A DNA stretch of 64,000 bases, from NCBI RefSeq assembly GCF_900172255.1, contig NZ_FWFU01000004.1, positions 372,001-436,000 of the forward strand, in the 5' to 3' direction. The position numbers and the translations under genes were made by a program. This document shows positions 44,310-53,020 of the stretch, piece by piece. The first letter of the stretch is position 1; each line of letters starts with the position of its first letter. The notes below the pieces were generated by a model. It searched no databases. It was given only the letters and a program-made list of their open reading frames with translations, and was not told the origin of the DNA. Source of the stretch: Roseovarius halotolerans (GTDB lineage: Bacteria > Pseudomonadota > Alphaproteobacteria > Rhodobacterales > Rhodobacteraceae).

Positions 44310-44593
44310 CCGCCCCCGCGCGCACCCGGCGAACCCTGTCCCACCGCCTCACCGGGCTGGTGGCGCTGCTGCTCTTCGCGATCTTCTCGGGCAGCATCAT
44401 CCTCGCCAAGGCCGCGATGATGGGCGGCTTCACCGCCCCCCGGCTCCCGGCCCAGACCGAATTCCTGCTGCTGCTCGCCAGCACGTTCCTGGCGATCGTC
44501 TTCCTGATCGGGGAAGAGACGCGGAAAAAACAACAATCCCGGCACTCACCAGACCGGACAAATGAATTTCAACCAGAGGAGGAGAGACAATGA
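44306..44593 (+). CDS. Small two-helix membrane protein inside the TRAP operon
   Basis: The 95-residue protein has hydrophobic segments at about 16-36 and 50-67 and a charged, Lys/Arg/Glu-rich tail. It overlaps the hydroxyacid dehydrogenase by 4 bases and the binding-protein gene by 4 bases, so it is firmly part of the operon. It is not a DctQ (too short) and matches no family I recognise. It may be an accessory subunit of the transporter. Confidence 0.7.
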   Translation: MTAPARTRRTLSHRLTGLVALLLFAIFSGSIILAKAAMMGGFTAPRLPAQTEFLLLLASTFLAIVFLIGEETRKKQQSRHSPDRTNEFQPEEERQ

Positions 44594-45750
44594 CCACCCC
44601 CAACAACCCGATGGAAGCCCCCAGCTCCGAAGACCGGCGCAACTTCCTGAAACTTGCCAGCACCGCGGGCTTTACCGTCGCCGTCGCGGCGGTGGGCGCG
44701 GGCACGCTCGGCGTTCCGGCAGCCGAGGCGCAGACCAGCGCCGAAGAGGCCGAACGCGAGGCCGCCGCCGATCACGTCATGACCATCGCCACCGCCTATC
44801 GCCTTGGCACCACCCGCACCTTCCCGGTGATGCAGCTGCATCTCAAGGAAAACATCCAGAACGCCTCGCGCGGCAAGGTCTATGTGCGCCTTGTGCCCAA
44901 CGGATCGCTTGGCGCGGGTGCCGAACTGGCCGAAAAGGTCCAGAATGGCACGATCCAGGCCGCTCAGCACTCGATGGCCAATTTCGCGCCCTTCGCCTCG
45001 GCGGTGGATATCATCAACCTGCCCTTCTGGTGCGGCGACAACCAGAAATTCGTCAACCTCGTCACCTCGGATATCTGGAAATCCGAAGTCGACGCACGGG
45101 TCGCCCAAAGCGGGTTCAAGGTGCTGCTCTACCAGCCGGTCGATCCGCGCACCGTCAGCGTCCGGCGCGGGCTGCGCGACGGGCCGGTCAAGACGCCCGA
45201 GGACATCCGCGGGATCAAGTTCCGCGTGCCCGGCTCCAAGATCCTGGCCCAGACCTACAGCCTGCTGGGCGCCAACCCGACGCCGATCGCCTGGGGCGAA
45301 ACCCCCTCGGCACTGCGCCAGGGCGTGGCCGACGCGCTTGACCCCAACGTGATGGGGCTCAACCTCTTCGGCTTCAAGGACATCGTCTCGCATGTCACCT
45401 TCACGCGCACGGTGCCCGATGGCGGGGTCTATTCCTGCAACGCCGAATGGTTCGATGCGCTCGACAGCGACACCCGCGAGGCGGTGGAATGGGGTGCGCG
45501 CATCACCTTCCTGCAAAACCTCTCGCAGGTGCCATCCTCGCGGAACTTCGCGATGAACGAAATGGCCGCCGCCGGTGTCCAGTTCTACTCGCCCACCGAA
45601 GACGAGATGGCCCAATGGGTCGAAGCCGCTGGCGCCCAGCGCCCGGAATGGGACGACGTCAAGAAGGACCTGGTCGGCTCCATCGACACCTTCGAGAAGC
45701 TGCGCGAAGCGGCGGAAACTGACAGCGGCCTCTACGTCCACGACGCCTGA
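44590..45750 (+). CDS. TRAP transporter substrate-binding protein (DctP-type) with Tat signal
   Basis: The protein has 386 residues. A twin-arginine signal (SSEDRRNFLKLASTAGF, cleaved after about AEA at 45) replaces the Sec signal usual for DctP, as seen in the larger Tat-exported TRAP binders. The mature part has the DctP pattern: GRGKV-like RGKVYVRLVPNGSLGAGAEL, GTIQAAQHSM, KTPEDIRGIKFRVPGS and VADALDPNVMG. It delivers the unknown anion to the DctQM pair encoded upstream. A strong hairpin follows its stop. Confidence 0.9.
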   Translation: MTTPNNPMEAPSSEDRRNFLKLASTAGFTVAVAAVGAGTLGVPAAEAQTSAEEAEREAAADHVMTIATAYRLGTTRTFPVMQLHLKENIQNASRGKVYVRLVPNGSLGAGAELAEKVQNGTIQAAQHSMANFAPFASAVDIINLPFWCGDNQKFVNLVTSDIWKSEVDARVAQSGFKVLLYQPVDPRTVSVRRGLRDGPVKTPEDIRGIKFRVPGSKILAQTYSLLGANPTPIAWGETPSALRQGVADALDPNVMGLNLFGFKDIVSHVTFTRTVPDGGVYSCNAEWFDALDSDTREAVEWGARITFLQNLSQVPSSRNFAMNEMAAAGVQFYSPTEDEMAQWVEAAGAQRPEWDDVKKDLVGSIDTFEKLREAAETDSGLYVHDA

Positions 45751-45757
45751 TCCCTCA

Positions 45758-45786
45758 CCGCCCCCGGCGCAGCCTGTCGGGGGCGG
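45758..45786 (+). terminator. Intercistronic hairpin after the TRAP binding-protein gene
   Basis: Nine-base arms CCGCCCCCG (45758-45766) and CGGGGGCGG (45778-45786) enclose an 11-base loop, with no T tract. It probably protects or partly terminates the binding-protein mRNA ahead of the E2-like gene. Confidence 0.5.
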
Positions 45787-45831
45787 CTCACCCTGCCGCA
45801 CGAACAGCACCACTTCACGAAAAGGTCACGC

Positions 45832-47151
45832 ATGCCCAATCAAGTCACGATGCCGCGTCTCGACAAGGACATGGAAGAAGGCCGCATCGCAACATGGCAC
45901 CGCGCCGAAGGCGACAAGATCGCCAAGGGCGATGTGCTGTTCGAGATCGAGACCGACAAGGCCGCCGTCGAGGTGGAAGCCGAACATGACGGGCACCTGC
46001 ACCACATCGCCTTGCCGAGCGGCGAAAGCGCCCCCGTCGACAGCGTGGTCGCCTGGATCTACGCCGCCGATGAAGAGGTCGGGTCGCCGCCCGAAGCTCC
46101 GGCGCCTGCGCCCGCCAGCGCCGCACCGGACGAATCCACCCCCTCCGCGCAAAAGCCCGCCCCACAGGCGCGCGCACTGCGCGAACCCGCCCCCCGTCCC
46201 GCCAGCGCCGCCGCCCCGTCGGGCGGCCGCGTTCTCGCCACTCCCGCCGCCCGCGCCGAGGCCGAGTCCCGTGGCCTCCCGCTCGAGGGCATGACCGGCA
46301 CCGGCCCTGCCGCGCGCATCCAGAAATCGGATGTCCTCGCCGCCGCCGACGCGACGGCCCCGGACTCCGCCGCACCGCCGCTGCAACCCGAAAACCCACC
46401 CGGACCGCTCTCGGTGCTTTCCACGGGCGGTGGCGATCGCCTGCCGATGGTGATGATCCACGGCCTTCTTGCCGACGCATCCGGCTGGGACAAGCTCGCA
46501 AAGCCGCTTGGCCGCGATCGCCCGGTTCACCGGATCGAGCTCCCCTGTCATGGCCGCTCGCCACTGGGCCGGATCGCGGATTTCGCCGATCTCGTGCGAT
46601 ACCTTCGCCATGCCTTCGATGGCATCGACACCGAACGCTGCCACCTTGTCGGCCATTCCCTTGGCGGTGCGCTGGCGCTCGCGCTTGCCGATACGCGCCC
46701 GCGCCGCATCGCGTCGCTGACCCTGATCGCGCCTGCGGGACTTGGCCCCGAGATCAACGGCGACGCCGTCGCGGGCATGTGCCGCGCCACCCGCGCCGAC
46801 AGTCTCGGTCCCTGGATGAAACGCCTGACCGCTGATCCCGACGCGATCGGCTGGTCCTATGTGAAGGCCGCCGCGGCGGGGCGGCGCGACCCCGCCCTGC
46901 GCGCGGCGCAATCGGCGCTGGCGGATGCGCTGTTCCCCGACGGGGTTCAGGCCTTCGACATGCGCGCCGCCCTTGAGCGGCTGGACATGCCGACGCGCAT
47001 CATCTGGGGGCGTGAAGACCACATGATCCCCTGGCGCCACGCGCTTCACGCGCCGGGTCACGTGGCGCTCAACCTCTTTCGGGCTGTCGGCCACATGCCC
47101 CATTATGAGATACCGGAACAGATCGAACCGCTGCTGGCACAGTTGCCCTGA
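45832..47151 (+). CDS. Lipoyl-domain/alpha-beta-hydrolase acyltransferase (AcoC-type E2)
   Basis: The protein has 439 residues in three parts. A lipoyl domain (1-78) carries the lipoylated Lys43 in EIETDKAAVE. After an Ala/Pro linker there is a peripheral-subunit-binding domain (about 133-170, VLATPAARAEAESRGLPL). An alpha/beta-hydrolase domain (200-439) carries nucleophile Ser276 in HLVGHSLGG. The hydrolase fold replacing the usual chloramphenicol-acetyltransferase-like E2 core is the hallmark of the acetoin dehydrogenase AcoC type. It would accept the acyl group from the fused E1 at 40676. It follows the binding-protein gene in the same operon. Confidence 0.88.
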   Translation: MPNQVTMPRLDKDMEEGRIATWHRAEGDKIAKGDVLFEIETDKAAVEVEAEHDGHLHHIALPSGESAPVDSVVAWIYAADEEVGSPPEAPAPAPASAAPDESTPSAQKPAPQARALREPAPRPASAAAPSGGRVLATPAARAEAESRGLPLEGMTGTGPAARIQKSDVLAAADATAPDSAAPPLQPENPPGPLSVLSTGGGDRLPMVMIHGLLADASGWDKLAKPLGRDRPVHRIELPCHGRSPLGRIADFADLVRYLRHAFDGIDTERCHLVGHSLGGALALALADTRPRRIASLTLIAPAGLGPEINGDAVAGMCRATRADSLGPWMKRLTADPDAIGWSYVKAAAAGRRDPALRAAQSALADALFPDGVQAFDMRAALERLDMPTRIIWGREDHMIPWRHALHAPGHVALNLFRAVGHMPHYEIPEQIEPLLAQLP

Positions 47152-47200
47152 ACGCGCGACGATGCCGGACGGACCTCACAGAATTCAAAGGACATGACCC

Positions 47201-47890
47201 ATGGAGAACAGAGTAGCCCTCATATCCGGCGCCAGCGGCGGCATCGGCGCCTGCATCGCGCAACTGCTCACGCAACGCGGCTGGTCGCTCTCGCTGGGCG
47301 CCCGCGACCCTGACGCCCTGGCGCAACGCTTTCCCGATGCCCATGTGGTCCGCCATGACGCGACCGCCTGCGACGAAGCGGAATGGGTCGCCGCCGCCCG
47401 CGCCCGTTTCGGCCGGATCGACGCGGTGATCTGCTCGGCTGGGGTCACCTCGCCGCACGACGTGATCGAGATCGAGGACGACGCATTGGAACGCATGTGG
47501 GAGATCAACGTGAAATCCCCCCGCCGCCTCGCGCGTGCGGCCTGGCCCGATCTTTGCGCCAGCGGGCAGGGCCGCGTCATCCTGCTGGTATCCCTGTCGG
47601 GCAAGCGTGTCCGCTCCGCCGCCAGCGCCTCTTACGCTGTGACCAAACACGCCGCCCTCGCCCTCAGCCACGGTCTGCGCCGCAAGGGCTGGGAGGATGG
47701 CGTGCGCGCGACCGCGATCTGTCCGGGGCGCGTCCGCACCAACATGACCAGCGGCGTCACCGGCATCGCCCCCGAGAACATGACCCAGCCCGAGAACGTG
47801 GCCGAGATGGTCGGGCTCGCGCTCGACATGCCCAACACGGCGTCGCTGGCGGAAATGATGGTGAACTGCGATCCCGAGGACCAGTATTGA
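47201..47890 (+). CDS. Short-chain dehydrogenase/reductase
   Basis: The 229-residue protein has the nucleotide motif ALISGASGGIGA at 7-18, the catalytic Ser in LLVSLSGK and the YxxxK pair in YAVTKHA. Late in the protein there is a CPGRVRTNMT segment typical of classical SDRs. As the last gene of the TRAP/E1-E2 operon, it may produce the ketone or diketone used by the E1 component, in the way butanediol dehydrogenase feeds acetoin dehydrogenase. The substrate is inferred only from context. Confidence 0.87.
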   Translation: MENRVALISGASGGIGACIAQLLTQRGWSLSLGARDPDALAQRFPDAHVVRHDATACDEAEWVAAARARFGRIDAVICSAGVTSPHDVIEIEDDALERMWEINVKSPRRLARAAWPDLCASGQGRVILLVSLSGKRVRSAASASYAVTKHAALALSHGLRRKGWEDGVRATAICPGRVRTNMTSGVTGIAPENMTQPENVAEMVGLALDMPNTASLAEMMVNCDPEDQY

Positions 47891-47973
47891 CCATGCAACG
47901 CGGTGCAAAGTTGCCGATCCGCTGATCCCAACCGGCATTCCGGACCCGGAACGCGGGCGCAAGGCACTCTGAT

Positions 47974-48009
47974 TGCCGCGATTGTCGCGCGCCAGCTACG
48001 CGCGCGGCA
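47974..48009. terminator. GC-rich hairpin between convergent SDR and napC genes
   Basis: TGCCGCG (47974-47980) and CGCGGCA (48003-48009) are exact inverted arms, with further CGCGCG pairing possible inside. It lies in the 149-base gap between convergent stops and could act on both strands. There is no T tract. Confidence 0.3.
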
Positions 48010-48039
48010 CCCCCGTCACATGGTGCCTTGCCCGCGTCC

Positions 48040-48732
48040 TCATGACTCGGATGCCGTATCGGTCAGGTAACTCTGGACCTCTTCACCATCTTCAAGCCCG
48101 GGTTGCGTCTCGCCCTGCAGGTCTTCGGGCACTGTCCATCCCGGCTCGATCCCGGTCATGTCAGGCAGTTCATGCGCGATCCCCTTGTGGCAATCGATGC
48201 AGGTTCTGTCCCCCGACAGCAGGTACTCCGTGTGGATCTGCGCCGCGCGCGGTGACTGACGGCTGAGGTCCATGGCGGTTTCGGTATGACAGTTACGGCA
48301 TTCCAGACTGTCATTGGCCTGCAACCGCGACCATTCCCGCTTGGCCATGACAAGCCGGTGATCGAGGAACTTCTCGCGCGTGCTGATCGTGCCGAAGATA
48401 TGTCCCCAGACCTCCTTCGAGGCCTGCATCTTGCGGGCGATCTTGTCGGTCCACTCATGCGGAACATGACAATCCGGGCATCCGGCGCGGACACCCGACC
48501 GATTGGAGAAATGCACGGTGCGCGACAGCTCCTCATAGACGTTGGCCTCCATCTCGTGACACGAGATGCAGAATTTCTCGGTGTTGGTGTATTCCAGCGC
48601 CGTGTTGAACGCGCCCCAGAAGACGACACCGCCGACAAAGCCGCCCAGCGTCAGGAAACCGAGGCCAAGCGTCCCGGCCGGTGTCCACAAGACCCGCCAG
48701 AACCAGCGGAAAGGTTTCAGGATCCAGCGCAT
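48040..48732 (-). CDS. napC: Periplasmic nitrate reductase electron-donor cytochrome c NapC
   Basis: The protein has 230 residues. One N-terminal membrane anchor (about 20-45) is followed by a periplasmic domain with four haem-binding motifs: CISCH, CPDCH, CRNCH and CIDCH. NapC/NirT proteins pass electrons from membrane quinol to NapAB. The ATG at 48732 has GGGAG upstream and lies one base after the napB stop. It is the last gene of the nap operon. Confidence 0.95.
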   Translation of the reverse strand: MRWILKPFRWFWRVLWTPAGTLGLGFLTLGGFVGGVVFWGAFNTALEYTNTEKFCISCHEMEANVYEELSRTVHFSNRSGVRAGCPDCHVPHEWTDKIARKMQASKEVWGHIFGTISTREKFLDHRLVMAKREWSRLQANDSLECRNCHTETAMDLSRQSPRAAQIHTEYLLSGDRTCIDCHKGIAHELPDMTGIEPGWTVPEDLQGETQPGLEDGEEVQSYLTDTASES

Positions 48733-48733
48733 G

Positions 48734-49195
48734 TCAATCGCTCCCGGCGGCGTTGACACCCATTTCGGACATGTCCGTGAAACTGTTTCCGATCAGTGGC
48801 GCCGTGTCGGCCTGCGGCACATGGCACTGCGTACAGAAATACCGGCGCGGCGACACATCGGCCAGCATCTGCGTCTCGCGGGTCATGTAGTGGGTGATCG
48901 AGATCATCGGCGCACCCGAGCCTTCGGTATGTTCGCGCCTGTGGCACGACATGCAGCGGTTGGCATTGACCGAAAGCTGATACCCTTCAATCGAATGCGG
49001 GATCACCGGCGGCTGTTCGGGATAGGCGCGCATCTGGCGGACATCGTCGGTGACATACTGCTTCAGCGGCTCGGCCGGGCTCGACACCATCGGATCGGGC
49101 GACGATCCCGAAAGCTCGGGAACGCCCTGCGCGAACACGAAGCTGGCGACAAGGCAGGCGGCGAAAATCGCGGTCAGACGAAACTGTGTCATCAT
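48734..49195 (-). CDS. napB: Periplasmic nitrate reductase small subunit, dihaem cytochrome NapB
   Basis: The 153-residue precursor has a signal peptide (about 1-22, ending FVFA-QG) and two haem motifs, CMSCH and CTQCH. The family signature [14 protein letters not shown] precedes the first haem. It relays electrons from NapC to NapA. Two adjacent ATG codons (49195 and 49192) overlap the napA stop, so translation is coupled. Confidence 0.95.
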   Translation of the reverse strand: MMTQFRLTAIFAACLVASFVFAQGVPELSGSSPDPMVSSPAEPLKQYVTDDVRQMRAYPEQPPVIPHSIEGYQLSVNANRCMSCHRREHTEGSGAPMISITHYMTRETQMLADVSPRRYFCTQCHVPQADTAPLIGNSFTDMSEMGVNAAGSD

Positions 49196-51699
49196 ACCGG
49201 CTCCACGCGCACGGCGCATTTCTTGAAATCCGTCTGCTTCGAGATCGGATCGGTGGCGTCCAGCGTCACCTTGTTGATAAGCTGACTGGCGTCGAACCAG
49301 GGCACGAAGATCACGCCCGTGGGCATCCGGTTGCGGCCACGTGTTTCAACCCGGCTGCGGATCTCGCCGCGACGCGAGATGACCCGCACCTCCATGCCCT
49401 GGTTCAGACCGCGTTCACGGGCATCGACCGCGTTCATGAACACCTTGGCGCCGGGGAATGCCTTGTAAAGTTCGGGCACGCGCATCGTCATCGACCCGGA
49501 ATGCCAGTGTTCCAGAACACGCCCTGTCACCAGCCACATATCGAACGCATCGTCCGGGCTTTCCGCCGGCGGCTCGTAGGGAACCGCAAGGATCACGGCC
49601 CGCCCGTCCGGCTTGCCGTAGAACTCCACGCCCTTCCCGTCGGCCACGTAGGGATCATACCCCTCGCGGAACCGCCATTTCGTCTCCTTCCCATCGACGA
49701 CGGGCCAGCGCAATCCGCGCACCTCGTCGCTCTGATAGGTGTCGTAAGGGGCCAGGTCGTGACCATGCCCGCGCCCGAAGGCGGCATATTCCTCGAACAG
49801 GCCCTTCTGGATATAAAAGCCGAGATCCTGTGCCTCGTGGTTGGCGTATTCCTCGGGCATGTCATCAAGCGGATAGGCATCGACCTTGCCGTTGGCGAAG
49901 ACCACGTCAAAGATCGTGCGCCCGCGGTATTCCGGGTTGGCCGCCAGGATGTCCTCGGGCCAGACCTCGTCCGTGGTGAATCGCTTGGAAAACTCCGCCA
50001 GCTGCCACAAATCGGAACGCGCCTCGCCCGGCGCGTCCACCAGCTGGTGCCAGGCATGGGTGCGCCGCTCGGCATTGCCATAGACGCCCTCCTTCTCGAC
50101 CCACATGGCCGCAGGCAGAACGATATCGGCCGCCATCGCCGTCACGGTCGGATAGGCATCGGACACCACGATCATGTTGTCGGGGTTGCGATAGCCCTGG
50201 TAGGTCTCGTTCTGCGCATTCGGCGCGGCCTGCAGGTTGTTGTTCACCTGTATCCAGTAGAAGTTGAGAACCCCGTCCTTGAGCATCCGGTCCTGCTGCA
50301 CGGCGTGGAAGCCCGGCTTCGTGTTCAGCAGGCCACGCGGCAGCTTCCATATATCCTCGGCGTGTTCGACATGCTCGGGATTGGTCACGACCATGTCGGC
50401 CGGCAGCCGATGCGCAAAGGTGCCCACCTCCCGCGCCGTGCCACAGGCCGATGGCTGGCCGGTCAGCGAAAACGGCGAGTTGCCGGGCTCGGAAATCTTA
50501 CCCGTCAGCAGGTGGATGTTATAGACCATCTGGTTTGCCCAGACCCCGCGCACATGCTGGTTGAACCCCATCGTCCAGAGCGACATCACCTTGGTGTCCG
50601 GGTCGGCATAGAGCTCCGCAAGCTCTTCGAGAAATCCGGGCTCCACCCCCGAAAGTTCGCTGACATACTCCAGCGTATAGTCCGCGACATGCTGCTTGAA
50701 CGCCTCGAAATCGGACGGCTCCATCAGGCCGGCATTGCCGGCACCCTGCGCCGCCACTTGCAGCGGGTGATCGTCGCGCAGACCATATCCGATATCCGTC
50801 TCGCCCTTCATGAACGTCGTGTGCTTCGACACGAACTCCTCGTTCACGCGGCCGGTCTGGATGATGTGATTGGCGATGTAGTTGAGGATCGCCAGATCGG
50901 TGCCCGGCTTGAACACCATCGGAATGTCCGCAAGGTCCATCGACCGGTGCGTGAAGGTCGACAGCACCGCACATTTCACGCCCGGCGTGCCAAGCCTGCG
51001 ATCAGCCAGCCGGGTCCACAGGATCGGGTGCATCTCGGCCATGTTCGAACCCCACAGCACGAAGGCGTCGGCATGCTCGAAATCGTCATAGCACCCCATC
51101 GGTTCGTCGATGCCGAAGGTCCGCATGAAGGCCGCCGCCGCGGACGCCATGCAATGACGCGCGTTCGGGTCCAGGTTGTTCGAGCGGAACCCGGCCCGCA
51201 TCAGCTTCGACGCCGCATAGCCCTCCATCACCGTCCACTGCCCCGAGCCGAACATCCCGATGCTCTCCGGCCCCTTCTCGGCAAGCTGCTTCTTGACGCG
51301 GTCCGCCATGACATCAAACGCCTCGTCCCAGCTGACCGGCTCGAATTCGCCATCCTTGTCGAACTGTCCGTTCCGCTTGCGCATCAGCGGTGTCGTCAGG
51401 CGGTCCTCGCCATACATGATCTTGGACAGGAAATAGCCTTTGACGCAGTTCAGGCCCCGATTCACCTCGTGCTGCATGTCGCCATGCGTGGCCACCACCT
51501 TGCCTTCCTTGACGCCGACCATCACGCCGCACCCTGTGCCGCAGAACCTGCAGGGCGCCTTGGACCAGTTTATCTTCAGCGCATCGACACCGCCGGGAAC
51601 CGGTTGCGCAAGCGCGGCCTCGGACAAGCCCGCAGCAGACGCTGCCAGCGCGGCGGCGTGGGCCTTCAGAAGTTGGCGTCGGGTCAGGTCGAGTGGCAT
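49192..51699 (-). CDS. napA: Periplasmic nitrate reductase catalytic subunit NapA
   Basis: The 835-residue precursor has a Tat signal ([20 protein letters not shown]), as expected for a protein exported folded. The 4Fe-4S cluster is bound by CRFCGTGC and the later NCVKG. This is followed by the bis-molybdopterin guanine dinucleotide domains; the molybdenum-ligand cysteine region is [10 protein letters not shown]. It reduces nitrate to nitrite in the periplasm. Its start overlaps the NapD gene by 16 bases. Confidence 0.97.
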   Translation of the reverse strand: MPLDLTRRQLLKAHAAALAASAAGLSEAALAQPVPGGVDALKINWSKAPCRFCGTGCGVMVGVKEGKVVATHGDMQHEVNRGLNCVKGYFLSKIMYGEDRLTTPLMRKRNGQFDKDGEFEPVSWDEAFDVMADRVKKQLAEKGPESIGMFGSGQWTVMEGYAASKLMRAGFRSNNLDPNARHCMASAAAAFMRTFGIDEPMGCYDDFEHADAFVLWGSNMAEMHPILWTRLADRRLGTPGVKCAVLSTFTHRSMDLADIPMVFKPGTDLAILNYIANHIIQTGRVNEEFVSKHTTFMKGETDIGYGLRDDHPLQVAAQGAGNAGLMEPSDFEAFKQHVADYTLEYVSELSGVEPGFLEELAELYADPDTKVMSLWTMGFNQHVRGVWANQMVYNIHLLTGKISEPGNSPFSLTGQPSACGTAREVGTFAHRLPADMVVTNPEHVEHAEDIWKLPRGLLNTKPGFHAVQQDRMLKDGVLNFYWIQVNNNLQAAPNAQNETYQGYRNPDNMIVVSDAYPTVTAMAADIVLPAAMWVEKEGVYGNAERRTHAWHQLVDAPGEARSDLWQLAEFSKRFTTDEVWPEDILAANPEYRGRTIFDVVFANGKVDAYPLDDMPEEYANHEAQDLGFYIQKGLFEEYAAFGRGHGHDLAPYDTYQSDEVRGLRWPVVDGKETKWRFREGYDPYVADGKGVEFYGKPDGRAVILAVPYEPPAESPDDAFDMWLVTGRVLEHWHSGSMTMRVPELYKAFPGAKVFMNAVDARERGLNQGMEVRVISRRGEIRSRVETRGRNRMPTGVIFVPWFDASQLINKVTLDATDPISKQTDFKKCAVRVEPV

Positions 51700-51953
51700 G
51701 TGGGATCCTCCGGTTCCTCGGCGTGTTCAAAGACCATGTTGGCCACCAGAACGCCCTCCATCAGGTTGATCTCGGTCAGCCTGTCGCCAAGCTGGCCGGT
51801 GCTGGTGCCTTCGATCGTCACGATGAGCCGCGTGTCGTCGCCGCCATGCACCTCCACCCCGTCGAGCGCCTCGACATTTCGGCGCACCCCCTGCCATGAA
51901 CCTTCGGCGACGGTGACGACGGCGGATGAGACATGCCAGCGCGGCTCAGACAT
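51684..51953 (-). CDS. napD: NapA Tat-signal-binding chaperone NapD
   Basis: The 89-residue ferredoxin-like protein contains [15 protein letters not shown] and the [17 protein letters not shown] segment of NapD. It binds the twin-arginine signal of NapA and delays export until the cofactor is inserted. The ATG at 51953 overlaps the napF stop by 8 bases and the protein ends inside the start of napA, consistent with coupled synthesis. Confidence 0.93.
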   Translation of the reverse strand: MSEPRWHVSSAVVTVAEGSWQGVRRNVEALDGVEVHGGDDTRLIVTIEGTSTGQLGDRLTEINLMEGVLVANMVFEHAEEPEDPTCHST

Positions 51954-52437
51954 TTTCGGGCACCCTTTCGACAGCATGGATTGCATCCGCCGGGCAGGCC
52001 GCCGAGCAGGCGGCGCACCCGGTGCAGGATGTGGCGTCCAACTCGGGCAGGAATGGCCCGCCGATTCGCGGGCGCATGGAAATGGCGGTTTCGGGACAGA
52101 CATCGCGACAGGTCATGCAGGCGATCCCGGCCTTCACAAGGCAATCGTCGGAAATCTGCATCACATGCGCCATTGCCCCATCAGCGGCGATCACCCCCTC
52201 CGGACAGGCGGCGGCGCATTCGCCGCAAAAGGTGCACTCCCCGGCCTCGGGATCCAGCGCAACCAGGCCCTTCGTGATGTGAAGAATATGTTCGGGACAG
52301 GCGTCAACGCACATCCCGCAGGCGGTGCAGGCCGACAGCGACTGCTTCGATACGCCGGGTGGCCGTGCCCTCCCGGGCTCCGGGTGCGGGCGGCCGCGAA
52401 GCAGATCGCGTCGGGATAGGGTGGCCCGTGTCGACAT
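51946..52437 (-). CDS. napF: Ferredoxin-type protein NapF
   Basis: The 163-residue cytoplasmic protein has four cysteine clusters: CTACGMCVDACP, CTFCGECAAACP, CMTCRDVCP (with an upstream Cys) and CTGCAACSAACP. These are enough for up to four 4Fe-4S centres. NapF is thought to help load the NapA iron-sulphur cluster. The RRDLLRG stretch near the N-terminus is usual for the family and is not an export signal. It is placed between napE and napD. Confidence 0.94.
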   Translation of the reverse strand: MSTRATLSRRDLLRGRPHPEPGRARPPGVSKQSLSACTACGMCVDACPEHILHITKGLVALDPEAGECTFCGECAAACPEGVIAADGAMAHVMQISDDCLVKAGIACMTCRDVCPETAISMRPRIGGPFLPELDATSCTGCAACSAACPADAIHAVERVPENV

Positions 52438-52443
52438 ATCCCT

Positions 52444-52635
52444 TCAGTGCCCCGCCGGGCCCGGCGGCCCGGATATCAGCTGATACATCCACACCAGGAA
52501 GCCGTAACCGCCCACCGCACCCACGGCCACGACCGGCCAGATACCGAAAGCCAGGATCAGGAAATTCATCAGTTCCTTGCGTCGCTGCGGTTCGCGCGGC
52601 GTGGAACCCGGTTCGGTTGCTTGTCGAAGAGACAT
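52444..52635 (-). CDS. napE: Small membrane protein NapE
   Basis: The 63-residue protein has one transmembrane helix (about 24-54, LILAFGIWPVVAVGAVGGYG). The motif RRKELMNFLILAFGIWP is characteristic of NapE. Its exact role in nitrate reduction is unclear; it is found in alphaproteobacterial nap operons. It is the first gene of the napEFDABC operon. The 186 bases between it and the tRNA-Arg gene must hold the promoter, but I see no convincing FNR box there. Confidence 0.9.
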   Translation of the reverse strand: MSLRQATEPGSTPREPQRRKELMNFLILAFGIWPVVAVGAVGGYGFLVWMYQLISGPPGPAGH

Positions 52636-52821
52636 CGCTTCCTTCCCGGCCGCATTGCAGGTTCAGTCCGATACTGCAGCCTGACACCCATGGTAACAAA
52701 ACCGTGTTTGAAAATTCAACACCAGTGTCCCGCGTCACCAGAATCCCGCCGATCCCGACGATGGGATCAACGGCAAAAGCACACACGCCCGCCCATGACA
52801 TTCCGCAACCCTGGATCAAAA

Positions 52822-52898
52822 TGGCGACCCCGGCAGGATTCGAACCTGCAACCTGCCCCTTAGGAGGGGGCTGCTCTATCCAGTTGAGCCACGGGGCC
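52822..52898 (-). tRNA. tRNA-Arg, anticodon CCT
   Basis: A 77-base cloverleaf is on the minus strand. The acceptor GGCCCCG pairs with CGGGGTC (one G-T pair), then discriminator G and encoded CCA. The D arm is GCTC-AACTGGATA-GAGC. The anticodon loop is CTCCTAA with anticodon CCT (plus-strand 52862-52864), reading AGG. The T arm contains GGTTCGAATCC. It lies upstream of, and on the same strand as, napE. Confidence 0.97.
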
Positions 52899-53020
52899 GT
52901 CCGGCCCCCCTTTAGCGCGCCGCTCGGGCTTTGTCATCGGTCGATTGCACCGCGCGTGGCGCTTGATCCCCTGGCGCCCTTCGCGCTAACACTGACAAAA
53001 GCCCTTCAGGACATCCCGAC

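Noticed and set aside
49186..52419. A very long open frame (about 1,077 codons) on the plus strand opposite napA, napD and napF
   Set aside because: It is antisense to unmistakable nap genes and its translation is His/Arg-rich with no family pattern, as expected from GC-rich codon bias on the opposite strand.
52700..52725. TTGAAAATTCAA at 52708-52719 upstream of napE as an FNR box
   Set aside because: The FNR consensus needs TTGA-N6-TCAA; here the halves are only four bases apart, so it is only a chance AT-rich dyad.
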